From Falsiroseomonas algicola (lineage in GTDB: Bacteria; Pseudomonadota; Alphaproteobacteria; Acetobacterales; Acetobacteraceae): a stretch of DNA of 64,000 nucleotides. Each line of letters starts with the position of its first letter. Position 1 is the first letter of the stretch. The notes under the pieces were generated by a model, which did not search any database, was not told where the DNA came from, and worked only from the letters and a program-made list of their open reading frames with translations. This document shows positions 52,230-62,300 of the stretch, in pieces. The position numbers and the translations under genes are program-made. Location of the stretch: assembly GCF_011040385.1 (NCBI RefSeq), contig NZ_JAAIKB010000001.1:62001-126000 (forward strand), in the 5' to 3' direction.

Positions 52230-53269
52230 TGCGGCGCGGGCGGCTCGGCGGCAGGCTCCGCGCTGGCAGCGGGCGGCTGCTTCCGAAGGTCCTCCAGCCG
52301 CGGCACGAAGGCCTTCTCCTTCCACTGCCCGACCTGGTAGGCCCAGCCGCGCCAGCGGTTGTTGAAGCGCGTCGCCTCCTCATCGCCCTCGGCCGCCAGC
52401 ATCACCCAGATCGTCTCGCCATCCTTGTTGACGGTGGCGGTGATGCGGAGGTTGTCCGTCAGCTCGAAGGCCCCGATGCCGAGCCGCTCGCCCGGAATCT
52501 CGGCGGCCTTGCGGACATCGAGGAAGGTGAGGAATTCGAAGGCCCGGCTGATCTCGTCCAGGCTGATCTCATCCATCTCGCCGGCCTCGGAGGGCGTCAC
52601 GACGGCCAGCTTGCCATCGGCGTCGCGGTCCTTGCGGACGACCAGCGGCGCCTCGCCCTCCCGCGTCACGGTCAGCGCCAGCACGCGTTCACGGGCGATG
52701 TTGGCGAGGTCGCGGTCGATCCAGAGGTTGGGGTCGCCATCCAGCGGCAGGCGGCCCTCGCCAAGCCAGGCCTGGTTCTCATTGGCGCGGCGGACATAGA
52801 CGCTTTCGGGCACGTTGCCCTGCACGCGGACGCGGCGGCGGCCGATGACGAGTTCGGCGATCACCGCGCCTTGCGCGTCCAGCACCCGCAGGTGGCTGGC
52901 GGTGGAGCCGGGCTGGCCGGGGTCGTTCAGGCCGAGGCGTTCCAGCATCTCGGGATTCGCCGTGCGCGGCTCCGCCAGGCGAAGCTCCGTGAGGCCCACC
53001 AACAGTTCGCGCACCTTCTCCGGCCGCACGGGATGATCGGCCTTGGCCGGCAGCACCCAGGCCTCGCCCGCCTTCCGCACCACCAGCGTGCCGTCGTTGC
53101 GCCGCACCTCGATGGTCGCGGCATTGGCCAGGCGCTGCGCCAGGCCGGGGAAGGCCAGCGCGGTTTCCGAGGGCGGCGGCGCCGTCGGCGTCTCCGGCGT
53201 CAGCAGCAGGGCACCGCCCACGGCGGCGACGGCAGCGCCGCCCAGCAGCAGCAGGTTGCGGCGGTTCAT
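52226..53269 (-). CDS. DUF4340 domain-containing protein
   Basis: 347 residues. One N-terminal membrane anchor (LLLLGGAAVAAVGGALLL), then repeated beta-rich units of the DUF4340 type (ATIEVRRNDGTLVVRKAGEAWVL, VRELLVGLTELRLAEPRTAN, and DEISLDEISRAFEFLTFLDV). C-terminal Pro/Ala-rich tail. DUF4340 proteins are regularly encoded after GldG-like genes, as here, and are thought to work with that ABC system; mechanism unknown. Overlaps the GldG gene by 4 bases. Confidence 0.87.
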   Translation of the reverse strand: MNRRNLLLLGGAAVAAVGGALLLTPETPTAPPPSETALAFPGLAQRLANAATIEVRRNDGTLVVRKAGEAWVLPAKADHPVRPEKVRELLVGLTELRLAEPRTANPEMLERLGLNDPGQPGSTASHLRVLDAQGAVIAELVIGRRRVRVQGNVPESVYVRRANENQAWLGEGRLPLDGDPNLWIDRDLANIARERVLALTVTREGEAPLVVRKDRDADGKLAVVTPSEAGEMDEISLDEISRAFEFLTFLDVRKAAEIPGERLGIGAFELTDNLRITATVNKDGETIWVMLAAEGDEEATRFNNRWRGWAYQVGQWKEKAFVPRLEDLRKQPPAASAEPAAEPPAPQ

Positions 53270-55203
53270 GCCCGCGCCTCCGCCCGCCGCCGCGCCCGCA
53301 CCACGGCGAGGCCGATGGCGAAGATGGTGAGCAGCACGGGCACGGTCGCGATGTTGAGGATGCGGAGCAGCGTCTCCAGCCCCTCGATGTCCCGCCGCAG
53401 TTCCAGCTGCACCTGGCGCAGCTCGCCGCGGGTGCGCCGGATCTCCTCCCGCGCCGCGTCGATCTCGGCGCGCTGCTCCGGGGTGATCACGGCATTCGCG
53501 GGGGCCTGGCCCTGACCCGGGCCCTGGCGTAGTTCGCGCAGGCGGCGCTCCGTGGCTTCAAGGCGTTCGGTCAGGCCGCGCTCGGTCTGGCGGAACTGCG
53601 CCTCCGCCGTGCGGCGGATGTCCTCCACCAGCTCGAAGGGGCGCAGCGACTCACCGCGGGAGCGCAGCGAGACCAGCGCCTCGCCGCCCGCCATGGAGTC
53701 GGCGAGGTTGATGATGAAGTTGCCGTTGTCGCTGAAGGGCGTCGTGACCTGCTGGCCGAAGAAATCCTGCACGCGGACCCAGAAGCGGTCCTCCAGGATA
53801 TCGGCGTCGTTGCCGACGATCAGGTTGGCGGGGCCTTCGCTGCGGGCGCGATGGGCGGGGAAATCGGCCGGGCGTTCCGCGCCCTCGGCCGGCGCGGGCG
53901 GAGCCTCGAAGGCCGAGGTCACCGGGCCGCGCAGACGCGCCACGATGGTACGCACCTGGTTGTCGGGGCGGAAATCCGCCAGCAGCCGGGCGGGGGAGGG
54001 ATCCTGGCGGACCGCCGCGCTGTCCACCAGCATCGAGCGTTCGCTGGTCTGCACCAGCGGCGTGAACTCGATGGTCGCACCCTCGCGCCGGCGCACCTCG
54101 CCCGCCGAGGCGACGGTCACCTGCTGCAGCTCCGCCGTCGCGATCTCGCTCCGGTTCAGCCCGGCGGCGGGGACGTTGTACCAGGCGAGGTAGTCCACCG
54201 CCTGCACGCGGTCCCGCGGATCGGCGCGCACGCGCCAGGCGCCGCGGAGGTCCAGCACCACCTTGTCCGACGGTGCCTCCACGCCCCAGGCATTCAGCAG
54301 GCGCGAGAGGGAGGAGGAGGTGTCGCTCGGCGGCCGCTGGCCCGGGGAGGGGCGGGAGGCCTGGCTTTCGCTGTGCGGGTCCGTCAGCGCAATCAGGCGG
54401 CCGCCGCGCATGACGAACTGGTCGATGGCGTAGAGCGTCTGCTCGCTGAGGTTCTGCGCATGCGCGACCATCAGCACCTGCACGTCGGGCTCGATCACCT
54501 GCGCATCGGCGGCGACGTCGCGCACCGTGTAGAACTGGCGCAGCTGGTTCATGGCGACGAAGGGCTGCCCGACGCCGGGCTGGCGCATCATCATCGCGCG
54601 CGGATCGCCGTTGAGCGGGAGCGAGGAGATCACACCCATCACCGGCCGGCGGGGATTCGAGAGTTCCCACACCATCCGCGTCAGGTCGTACTCCAGGAAC
54701 CGCTCGCGATCCGGCTGGAAGAAGGGGATGGTCCGCTCGTCGTCGAGCAGGTTCACGCCGGAGAGGCCGAAATAGACCTGCTCCCCGGACTGGTCGACGG
54801 GCACGCCCTGCAGGCCGAGGGCGACGGCGCGATCCTCGATCTCGCTGAAGGGCTCGGGGTCGAAGACCTCCAGCCGCACCCTGCCGCCGCTGACGGCGAC
54901 GTATTCGTCCAGCATGGCGCGGACGCGTTCCGCATAGGCGCCATAGACCGGGATCGCGGCGCCGAGGCGGCGGGAATAGTACACCCGGAAGGTGACGGGG
55001 TCCTGCAGCCCCTGCAGCACCTGCCGCGTGCCGTCGGAGAGCGTGTAGAGGCGGTTCTCCGTCAGGTCGATGCGCGCGCGCGCCAGCAGCCGGTCCGACA
55101 GCATGTTGACGCCGACGGCCAGGACGGCGCCGAGGCCCAGCGCCACGAGGGCGGAGACGCCGCGCTTGCCCTGCTTCTTGGCTTCCGGAAGGGTCGTGCT
55201 CAT
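53266..55203 (-). CDS. GldG-like ABC-associated auxiliary protein
   Basis: 645 residues. N-terminal membrane helix (VSALVALGLGAVLAVGVNML), a large extracytoplasmic domain (RIDLTENRLYTLSDGTRQVL, then PVTFRVYYSRRLGAAIPVYG; the GRVRLEVFDPEPFSE block), a coiled coil near 560-620 (EATERRLRELRQGPG, then AREEIRRTRGELRQVQLELR) and a C-terminal helix. It matches the IFT52/GldG fold. In Bacteroidetes GldG works with GldF in gliding, but this organism is unlikely to glide by that means, so the role (envelope transport) is inferred. Gap to the permease is 4 bases. Confidence 0.88.
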   Translation of the reverse strand: MSTTLPEAKKQGKRGVSALVALGLGAVLAVGVNMLSDRLLARARIDLTENRLYTLSDGTRQVLQGLQDPVTFRVYYSRRLGAAIPVYGAYAERVRAMLDEYVAVSGGRVRLEVFDPEPFSEIEDRAVALGLQGVPVDQSGEQVYFGLSGVNLLDDERTIPFFQPDRERFLEYDLTRMVWELSNPRRPVMGVISSLPLNGDPRAMMMRQPGVGQPFVAMNQLRQFYTVRDVAADAQVIEPDVQVLMVAHAQNLSEQTLYAIDQFVMRGGRLIALTDPHSESQASRPSPGQRPPSDTSSSLSRLLNAWGVEAPSDKVVLDLRGAWRVRADPRDRVQAVDYLAWYNVPAAGLNRSEIATAELQQVTVASAGEVRRREGATIEFTPLVQTSERSMLVDSAAVRQDPSPARLLADFRPDNQVRTIVARLRGPVTSAFEAPPAPAEGAERPADFPAHRARSEGPANLIVGNDADILEDRFWVRVQDFFGQQVTTPFSDNGNFIINLADSMAGGEALVSLRSRGESLRPFELVEDIRRTAEAQFRQTERGLTERLEATERRLRELRQGPGQGQAPANAVITPEQRAEIDAAREEIRRTRGELRQVQLELRRDIEGLETLLRILNIATVPVLLTIFAIGLAVVRARRRAEARA

Positions 55204-55207
55204 GGGC

Positions 55208-55942
55208 TCAGTCCGCCTTCCGCTGGTCGATCGCGATGGTGTTCGCGAAGAGGAAGAAGGCCATGAAGGAGGCGAAGAAGACGAAGTCACGCGCCGCGAT
55301 CACGCCACGGGTGAAGCCGTTCAGCCGGTCCGTGATGCTGATGGCGCGCGCGAGGTCCGCCAGCAGCGGGATGCGCTTCGACAGGAACTCCGTCACCACC
55401 GGGCTGCCCGCCGCCGTCAGGAAGAAGCAGGCGGCGACGGCCAGGACGAAGGCGATGACCTGGTTCTTGGTCATGGCGGAAATCGCGGCACCGACCGCGA
55501 GGAAGGCGCCCGCCACCATCATGCAGCCGAGATAGCCCGTCAGGATCACGCCATTGTCGGGGTTGCCGAGCACGTTGACGGTGATGACGAGCGGGAAGGT
55601 GAGCGCCAGCGCGATGCCGCAGAAGGCCCAGGCGGCGAGAAACTTGCCCAGCACCGCCTGCCACTGCGCGATCGGCAGCGTCAGCAGCAGCTCGATGGTG
55701 CCGAGGCGCCGTTCCTCCGCCCAGAGCCGCATCGTCAGCGCGGGCACCAGGAACAGGAAGAGCCAGGGCACGAAGGTGAAGAAGGGCGTCAGGTCCGCCT
55801 GGCCGCGGGCGAAGAAATTGCCGACCGTGAAGGTCAGCGCCCCCGCCATCACCAGGAAGATGACGATGAACACATAGGCGACGGGCGTCGCGAAATAGCC
55901 GGCGAGCTCGCGCCGGAAGACCGTGATCGCGCCACCCATCAC
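55208..55942 (-). CDS. ABC-2-type permease (GldF-like)
   Basis: 244 residues, six membrane helices: FRRELAGYFATPVAYVFIVI, VPWLFLFLVPALTMRLWAEE (the conserved RLWAEERRLGTIELLLTLPI turn), then helices near FCGIALALTFPLVITVNVLG and FLAVAACFFLTAAG-like segments. Start GTG at 55942 overlaps the ATPase stop (GTGA); ATG 55939 is the alternative. Partner of the ATPase upstream and GldG-like protein downstream. Confidence 0.9.
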   Translation of the reverse strand: MMGGAITVFRRELAGYFATPVAYVFIVIFLVMAGALTFTVGNFFARGQADLTPFFTFVPWLFLFLVPALTMRLWAEERRLGTIELLLTLPIAQWQAVLGKFLAAWAFCGIALALTFPLVITVNVLGNPDNGVILTGYLGCMMVAGAFLAVGAAISAMTKNQVIAFVLAVAACFFLTAAGSPVVTEFLSKRIPLLADLARAISITDRLNGFTRGVIAARDFVFFASFMAFFLFANTIAIDQRKAD

Positions 55943-56670
55943 GCGGCCTCCTGCTTGCCCAGTGTCAGCGTTCGGAACACCGCATCCATGCTCGGCCCGC
56001 GCGCGGCAAGCTGCGCCGGCGTCTCATCCGCCACCACGCGACCGCGGGCGATGACCACGGCGCGGGAGCAGACGGCGCCCACCTCCTCCAGGATATGCGT
56101 GGAGATGACGATCGCCTTCTCCGGCGCCATGGCCAGGATCAGGTTGCGGACATCGTGCTTCTGGTTGGGGTCGAGGCCATCCGTCGGCTCGTCCAGCACC
56201 AGCACGGCGGGGTCGTGCAGCAGCGCGGCCGCGAGGCCGACGCGGCGCTTGAAGCCCTTCGACAGTGTCTCCACCGGCTGCAGCCGCACGCCTTCGAGCT
56301 GCGTCAGCGCCATGGCCTTGGCCACGCGATCCGCGAGTTCGCCGCCATGGAAGCCCCGCGCCCGGCCGCAGAACTGGAGGAAGCCGGTGACTGTCATCTC
56401 CGGGTAGGTCGGCGCGCCTTCCGGCAGGAAGCCGAGGTGGCGCTTGGCCGCCACGGGCCTGTCCACGACATCATCGCCGCAGATGCGCGCGGTGCCGGAT
56501 GTCGGCGTCATGAAGCCCGCCAGCATGCGCATGGTGGTGGATTTGCCGGCGCCATTCGGCCCGAGGAAGCCGACGACTTCCCCCTTGGCGACGCTGAAAC
56601 TCACATCGTCCACGGCCGTGAAGGCGCCGAAGCGCTTGGTCAGGCGCTCGATCTCGATCAGCGCGGTCAA
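55939..56670 (-). CDS. ABC transporter ATP-binding protein (GldA-like)
   Basis: 243 residues. Walker A GPNGAGKST, signature LSKGFKRRVGLA, Walker B VLVLDEPTDGLDP and switch His in IVISTHILEEV. The signature motif LSKGFKRR is typical of GldA/CcmA-like export ATPases. First gene of the six-gene minus-strand run ABC ATPase - permease - GldG-like - DUF4340 - Nudix - methyltransferase. The 112-base gap to recG downstream shows a G-rich stretch and no clear promoter motif. Confidence 0.92.
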   Translation of the reverse strand: MTALIEIERLTKRFGAFTAVDDVSFSVAKGEVVGFLGPNGAGKSTTMRMLAGFMTPTSGTARICGDDVVDRPVAAKRHLGFLPEGAPTYPEMTVTGFLQFCGRARGFHGGELADRVAKAMALTQLEGVRLQPVETLSKGFKRRVGLAAALLHDPAVLVLDEPTDGLDPNQKHDVRNLILAMAPEKAIVISTHILEEVGAVCSRAVVIARGRVVADETPAQLAARGPSMDAVFRTLTLGKQEAA

Positions 56671-56782
56671 GGCTCAGCCCCCAGGATTCCCCGGCGCAGC
56701 GATTAAGGAGGCGGGGGGCCCGATGCAAGCCCCCCCCGGGGTGGGGTGGGGACGCTGCGATCCTGGTTCGTTCCTTTCCGAC

Positions 56783-58915
56783 CTAGCCCGCATCCAGCCG
56801 CGCCAGCGTCGGGTCATGGTCGAACAGGGCCAGCAGCGCCAGCGCCGCCTGGCCGCGCGCGCCTTCCAGCCGCGGATCGCGGTCCAGCAGCACGGTTGCA
56901 TCCCGGTTGGCGATATGGGTCAGGCGGGCGCATTCCTCCGCATCCTCCCGCGGGTCGAGCAGCCGGGCGCCGGGCAGGCCGGATTGCCGGGCGCCCAGCG
57001 CATCGCCGCCGCCGCGGGTCAGCAGGTCCTCCTCCGCGATGCGGAAGCCGTCCTCGGTATCCCGCAGCACCAGCAGGCGGCGCTTCTCGGCCTCCCCCAG
57101 GGCGACGGAATGGACGAGCAGGCAGGAGGAAGGCTTGGAGCCCCGCCCGACGCGGCCGCGAAGCTGGTGCAGGGCGGCGAGGCCGAAGCGCTCCGCCTGC
57201 TCGATCAGCATGATGGTGGCCTCCGGCACATCGACGCCGACCTCGATGACCGTGGTCGCGACCAGCAGGCGCGTGGTGCCGGCGGCGAAATCGGCCAGCG
57301 CCTTCTCCCGCACCGCGAGGTCCTGCATGCCATGCGCCATGCCGACAAGGCCGGGGAAGTGGCCCTGGAGTTCGACGAAGCGGTCCTCCGCCGCCACGCT
57401 GTCGTCGCGCTCGCCCCCCGTGATGGCGCGGACGACCCAGTAGGCGCGCTCGCCACGGCCGATTGCCTCCTTCAGTCGATCCACGATCTCCGGCAGGCGG
57501 TCCTGGCTGGCAATGCGCGTCGCGATGGGCTGGCGGCCGGCGGGCTTCCCCTCCAGCCGGCTGACGGCCATCTCGCCCCATTGCGTCAGCAGCAGGGTGC
57601 GGGGGATGGGGGTCGCGGTCATCACCAGCATGTCCGCGTCCCGGCCCTTGTTGGCCAGCATCAGGCGCTGGCCGACGCCGAAGCGGTGCTGTTCATCGAC
57701 CACGGACAGGCCGAGGTCCCGGAAGGCCACGGCCTCCTGGAACAGGGCATGGGTGCCGACGACGATCTGCACGGAGCCGTCAGCCAAGCCGCGCAGCACG
57801 CGCTTCCGCTCCGCCCCCTTCACGCTGCCGGTCAGCAGCTCGACATGCACGCCGGCCGGCAGGCAGAGTTTTGCCAGGGTCCGCAGATGTTGGCGGGCCA
57901 GAAGCTCGGTCGGGGCCATCAGCGCGGCCTGGGCGCCCGACTCCACCGCCTGGAGCATGGCCAGCACCGCCACCAGCGTCTTGCCCGCGCCGACATCGCC
58001 CTGCACCAGGCGGAGCATCCGGCGGGGCGCGGCCATGTCGGCGGCGATGTCGGCCAGCGCCGCTTCCTGGCCTGGGGTCGGCGGGTGGCCGAAGGCGGCA
58101 AGTGCCTTGGCCTGAAGTTCGCCCGTGCCGGGCAGGGCGCGTCCCGGACGGCCGCGCTGGCGGCGACGCACCAGGGCGATGGCCACCTGGCCGGCCAGCA
58201 GCTCGTCATAGGCGAGTCGCCGCCTCGCCTCGAGCGTCGGCAGCGCGGTCGGGCGTTGCAGGCTGCGGATGGCGTCATCGAAAGCGGGCCAGCCCTCCCG
58301 CTTCAGCAGGGCGGCGTCCGCCCATTCCGGCAGCGGCGCCAGCCGGCCGAGCGCGGCGCCCATCGCCATGGCGATGCGCTTCGGCGTCAGGTCCCGCACC
58401 ATGGGCCAGACCGGCTCGATCAGGGGAAGCTGGTCCTCCCGCTCCGCCACCAGGGGATTCATGAGCGCGAAGCCGCCGCCGGCCTCCGTCAGCACGCGGC
58501 CCGACAGGAAGCGGAAGCTGCCCGGCGGCAGCAGCTTCTGGATCCAGGGCAGGCGGCCATTCATGAAGCGTAGCGTCAGCGGCTTGCCGCCGGACGTCGC
58601 CTTCACCTCCACATAGGGCCGGCCCGTGCGGCCGGACCGCGCGGCGCGCAGCGACACGACCTCCGCCTCCAGGATGCAATCCTGGTCGGGCGGCGCCTCG
58701 GCGGGGGAGGGAACGCGGCGGCGGATGATCACGCGCTCGGGCAGGTGGAGCAGCAGGTCCAGCACCCGGTCGCCGCCCGTCGCCTCCGCCAGCAGCCGCG
58801 CCAGCGTCTCCCCCACCCCCGGCAACTCCCGCAAGGGGGCCAGGAGGGGGGCCAGGAGATCGGGGTGGCCAGGGAGCGCGGAAGGGAGCGCCGGGGAGGG
58901 ATCGGGCGTTGTCAC
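56783..58915 (-). CDS. recG: ATP-dependent DNA helicase RecG
   Basis: 710 residues, start GTG at 58915. Wedge/OB domain in the N-terminal 180 residues (RELPGVGETLARLLAEATGG), then helicase motifs: Walker A GDVGAGKTLVA, DEQH box VVDEQHRFGVGQR, motif TATPIPRTL, and the C-terminal RGRVGRGSKPS. RecG reverses stalled forks and resolves branched DNA. It is transcribed divergently from sdhE-mfd, so DNA repair genes flank the small sdhE gene, an arrangement frequent in alphaproteobacteria. Confidence 0.95.
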   Translation of the reverse strand: MTTPDPSPALPSALPGHPDLLAPLLAPLRELPGVGETLARLLAEATGGDRVLDLLLHLPERVIIRRRVPSPAEAPPDQDCILEAEVVSLRAARSGRTGRPYVEVKATSGGKPLTLRFMNGRLPWIQKLLPPGSFRFLSGRVLTEAGGGFALMNPLVAEREDQLPLIEPVWPMVRDLTPKRIAMAMGAALGRLAPLPEWADAALLKREGWPAFDDAIRSLQRPTALPTLEARRRLAYDELLAGQVAIALVRRRQRGRPGRALPGTGELQAKALAAFGHPPTPGQEAALADIAADMAAPRRMLRLVQGDVGAGKTLVAVLAMLQAVESGAQAALMAPTELLARQHLRTLAKLCLPAGVHVELLTGSVKGAERKRVLRGLADGSVQIVVGTHALFQEAVAFRDLGLSVVDEQHRFGVGQRLMLANKGRDADMLVMTATPIPRTLLLTQWGEMAVSRLEGKPAGRQPIATRIASQDRLPEIVDRLKEAIGRGERAYWVVRAITGGERDDSVAAEDRFVELQGHFPGLVGMAHGMQDLAVREKALADFAAGTTRLLVATTVIEVGVDVPEATIMLIEQAERFGLAALHQLRGRVGRGSKPSSCLLVHSVALGEAEKRRLLVLRDTEDGFRIAEEDLLTRGGGDALGARQSGLPGARLLDPREDAEECARLTHIANRDATVLLDRDPRLEGARGQAALALLALFDHDPTLARLDAG

Positions 58916-58984
58916 GAGATCACGGCGCTTCGGGCTGACAGGATTCCCATGCGCCTCTATATGCCAGCACCGAGCATGATGACG

Positions 58985-59317
58985 ATGTCAGACCCCGCAT
59001 CCTCCCCCGAAGACCTCTCCCCCCGGCGGCGCCGCCTGCAGTTCCGCGCCTGGCACCGCGGGACGAAGGAGACGGACCTGATGGTCGGCGCCTTCGTCGC
59101 CCGCCACATCGCCACCTTCACGGAGGCGGAGCTGGACGACCTCGAGCAGGTGCTGGAACTGCTGGACGTGGACCTGGCCGATTGGCTCTCCGGCCGCCGC
59201 CCCATCCCGCCGGAGGTGCAGAGCCCCATGCTGGCCCGCATGGCCGCGGAATGCGCCGGCCGCGCCGCGGGCGCGACGCCGGAAATACGGGCCGGACTCG
59301 GGCTGGACCCGGCATGA
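58985..59317 (+). CDS. sdhE: succinate dehydrogenase flavinylation factor
   Basis: 110 residues from ATG 58985. The motif RRRRLQFRAWHRGTKETDLM carries the conserved RGxxE-like segment of SdhE/SDHAF2, followed by FTEAELDDLEQVLELLDVDL and WLSGRRPIP. It binds SdhA and promotes covalent FAD attachment for complex II. Several in-frame Met codons lie upstream (58949 with AGGA 5 bases before it, 58961, 58976, 58979), so the start is uncertain. Its stop overlaps the mfd ATG by 4 bases (ATGA). Confidence 0.88.
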   Translation: MSDPASSPEDLSPRRRRLQFRAWHRGTKETDLMVGAFVARHIATFTEAELDDLEQVLELLDVDLADWLSGRRPIPPEVQSPMLARMAAECAGRAAGATPEIRAGLGLDPA

Positions 59318-62300
59318 GCTTCATCACGGTCCATGGCGCGCCGGAGGGGTATGACGCCCTGCTGCTGGCGCGCCGCCGGGCGGAATCGCGCGGGCCCATC
59401 CTGCATGTCTGCCGCGACGACGCCCGCATGGCCCGGATGGCGGAGGCGCTGGCCTTCTTCACCCCGCATACGGAGGTGCTGCGCTTTCCCGCCTGGGACT
59501 GCCTGCCCTATGACCGCGTCTCCCCCAATCCCGAGATCGTCTCCGAGCGTATCGCGACGCTGACGCGCCTCGCCGAGCCCGGTTCCGCGCCGCGCATCCT
59601 GCTGACGACGGTGAATGCGCTGGTGCAGAAGGTGCCGCCCCGCGCGGCCTTCAGCGGCGCGACGCTCAGCCTGAAGCGCCGCGGGCGGGCGGATCCGCAG
59701 AAGCTGGCGGAATTCCTGGAAGCCAATGGCTACCACCGCACCGGCACCGTCATGGAACACGGCGAATACGCCATCCGCGGCGGCATCGTGGACCTCTTCC
59801 CGGCCGGCGAATCCGACCCTGTCCGGCTGGACCTCTTCGGCGACGAGATCGAGGATATCCGCCGCTTCGACACCGGCACCCAGCGCAGCGGGGAGCGCAT
59901 CGATGGCCTGACCCTGCGGCCGGTGGGGGAGATGTTCCTCGACGCGCCCTCCATCAGCCGCTTCCGCACCGCCTACCGCGAATTGTTCGGCGCGGCGGCG
60001 GCGGAGGATCCGCTCTATGTCAGCGTCTCCGCCGGGCGGCGGCACCCGGGCATGGAGCATTGGGCCGGGCTGTTCCATGAGAGCATGGAGACGCTGCTCG
60101 ACCATCTGGGGGAGGGGACCTCCGTCTCCCTCGACAACCAGGCCGAGGATGCGCTGGCGGCGCGGCTCGAGATGGTGGTGGACCACTACGAGGCGCGGCG
60201 CATGCCGGTGCGGGAGGGGGAGGTGCCCTACCGTCCCGCGCCGCCGGATCGCCTCTACCTCGACCACGACGCCTGGATCCACATGCTGGAGGACAGCCGC
60301 GTCTTCCGCTTCGTGCCCTTCGAGCAGTCGGAGCACGCGCCCGGCATCGATGCCGGCGGGCGCCCGGGCCGGCTGTTCAGCGATGTCCGCGCCGAGGGCC
60401 GCAACGTCTTCACCGCCTATGGCGAGCATGCCGCGGCGCTGGAAAAGCGCGGCCAGCGCGCCGTGCTGGCGGCCTGGACGCGCGGGTCCCGCGAACGCCT
60501 GTCGAACCTGCTGCGGGAGAACAACGTCGCCTGCGAGCCGGTGGACGATTTCGCCGGCGTCCAGAAGCTGCCGAAGGGCGTCGTCGGCCTTGCGATCCTG
60601 GGCGTCGAGCGCGGCTTCGTCGCCCCGGCGCAGGAAGGCCAGCCCGGCATCGCGCTGGTCGGCGAGCAGGACCTGCTGGGTGAGCGCATCGCGCGGCCGC
60701 CGCGCAAGCGCAAGCGCGCCGACCAGTTCATCGCGGATGCCACCGAGATCGCAGAGGGCGACCTGGTGGTGCACCAGGACCACGGCATCGGCCGATATGA
60801 CGGGCTGGAGACGATCGGCGTGGGCTCCGCGCCGCATGAATGCCTGCGCCTGATCTATGATGGCGGGGACAAGCTCTTCCTGCCGGTCGAGAACATCGAG
60901 GTGCTGTCGCGCTTCGGCAGCGATGCCGCGGGTGTCGCGCTCGACAAGCTCGGCGGCTCAACCTGGCAGGCACGCAAGGCGAAGGCCAAGAACCGCATTG
61001 CCGACATGGCCGGCGCGCTGATCCGCATCGCCGCCGAGCGCCAGACGCGCGAAGCCGTCTCCGCCATCCCGCCCGAAGGCGCCTGGGACGAGTTCTGCGC
61101 CCGCTTCCCCTTCGCGGAGACCGAGGACCAGCAGCGCGCCATCGCCGATGTGCTGGAAGACCTGGCGGCCGGGCGGCCGATGGACCGCCTCATCTGCGGC
61201 GATGTCGGCTTCGGCAAGACGGAAGTCGCGCTGCGCGCCGCCTTCGCGGTGGCCATGTCCGGCGCGCAGGTCGCGGTGGTGGTGCCGACGACGCTGCTGT
61301 CCCGCCAGCATTTCCGCGTCTTCTCCAGCCGCTTCGAGGGGCTGCCCATCAAGGTCGCGCAGCTGTCGCGCATGGTGACGCCGAAGGATGCGGCGCTGGT
61401 GCGGGAAGGGGTGAAGGACGGCACGATCAACATCGTCGTCGGCACCCATGCGCTGCTGGCCAAGGGGATCGAGTTCGCCGACCTCGGCATGGTCATCGTG
61501 GATGAGGAGCAGCATTTCGGCGTCGCCCACAAGGAACGCCTGAAGCAGTTCAAGGCCGATGTCCACGTCCTGACCCTGACCGCGACGCCGATCCCGCGCA
61601 CGTTGCAGTTGGCGCTGACCGGTGTGCGGGAGATGAGCGTGATCGCGACGCCGCCGGTGGACCGGCTCGCCGTGCGCACCTTCATCATGCCCTGGGATGG
61701 CGTGGTACTGCGGGAGGCGATCCTGCGGGAGCGCTTCCGCGGCGGCCAGGTCTTCTGCGTCTGTCCGCGGCTGGAGGATCTCCCGAAGCTGCGCACGCGC
61801 CTGGCCGAGATCATCCCCGATGCGCGCATCGCCGAGGCGCATGGGCGGCTGGCGCCGACCGAGCTCGAGCGCGTCATGACCGAGTTCGGCGACCAGAAAT
61901 ACGACATCCTGCTCTCCACCAACATCGTGGAAAGCGGGCTGGACATGCCCGCGGTGAACACGCTGATCATCCACCGCGCGGACATGTTCGGGCTGGCGCA
62001 GCTCTACCAGCTGCGCGGCCGCGTCGGCCGGGGCAAGCAGCGCGGCTATGCCTACCTCACTTGGCCGCAGACGCACCGCCTTTCCGCCGCCGCCGAGAAG
62101 CGGCTGGAGGTGATGCAGACGCTGGACAATCTCGGCGCCGGCTTCACCCTGGCTTCCCACGACCTCGACATCCGCGGTGCTGGCAATTTGCTGGGCGAGG
62201 AGCAGTCCGGCCAGATCCGGGAGGTCGGCATCGAGCTCTACCAGCAGATGCTGGAAGACGCCGTGCAGAACCTGAAGTCCGGGGTCGACAAGACGCGCGA

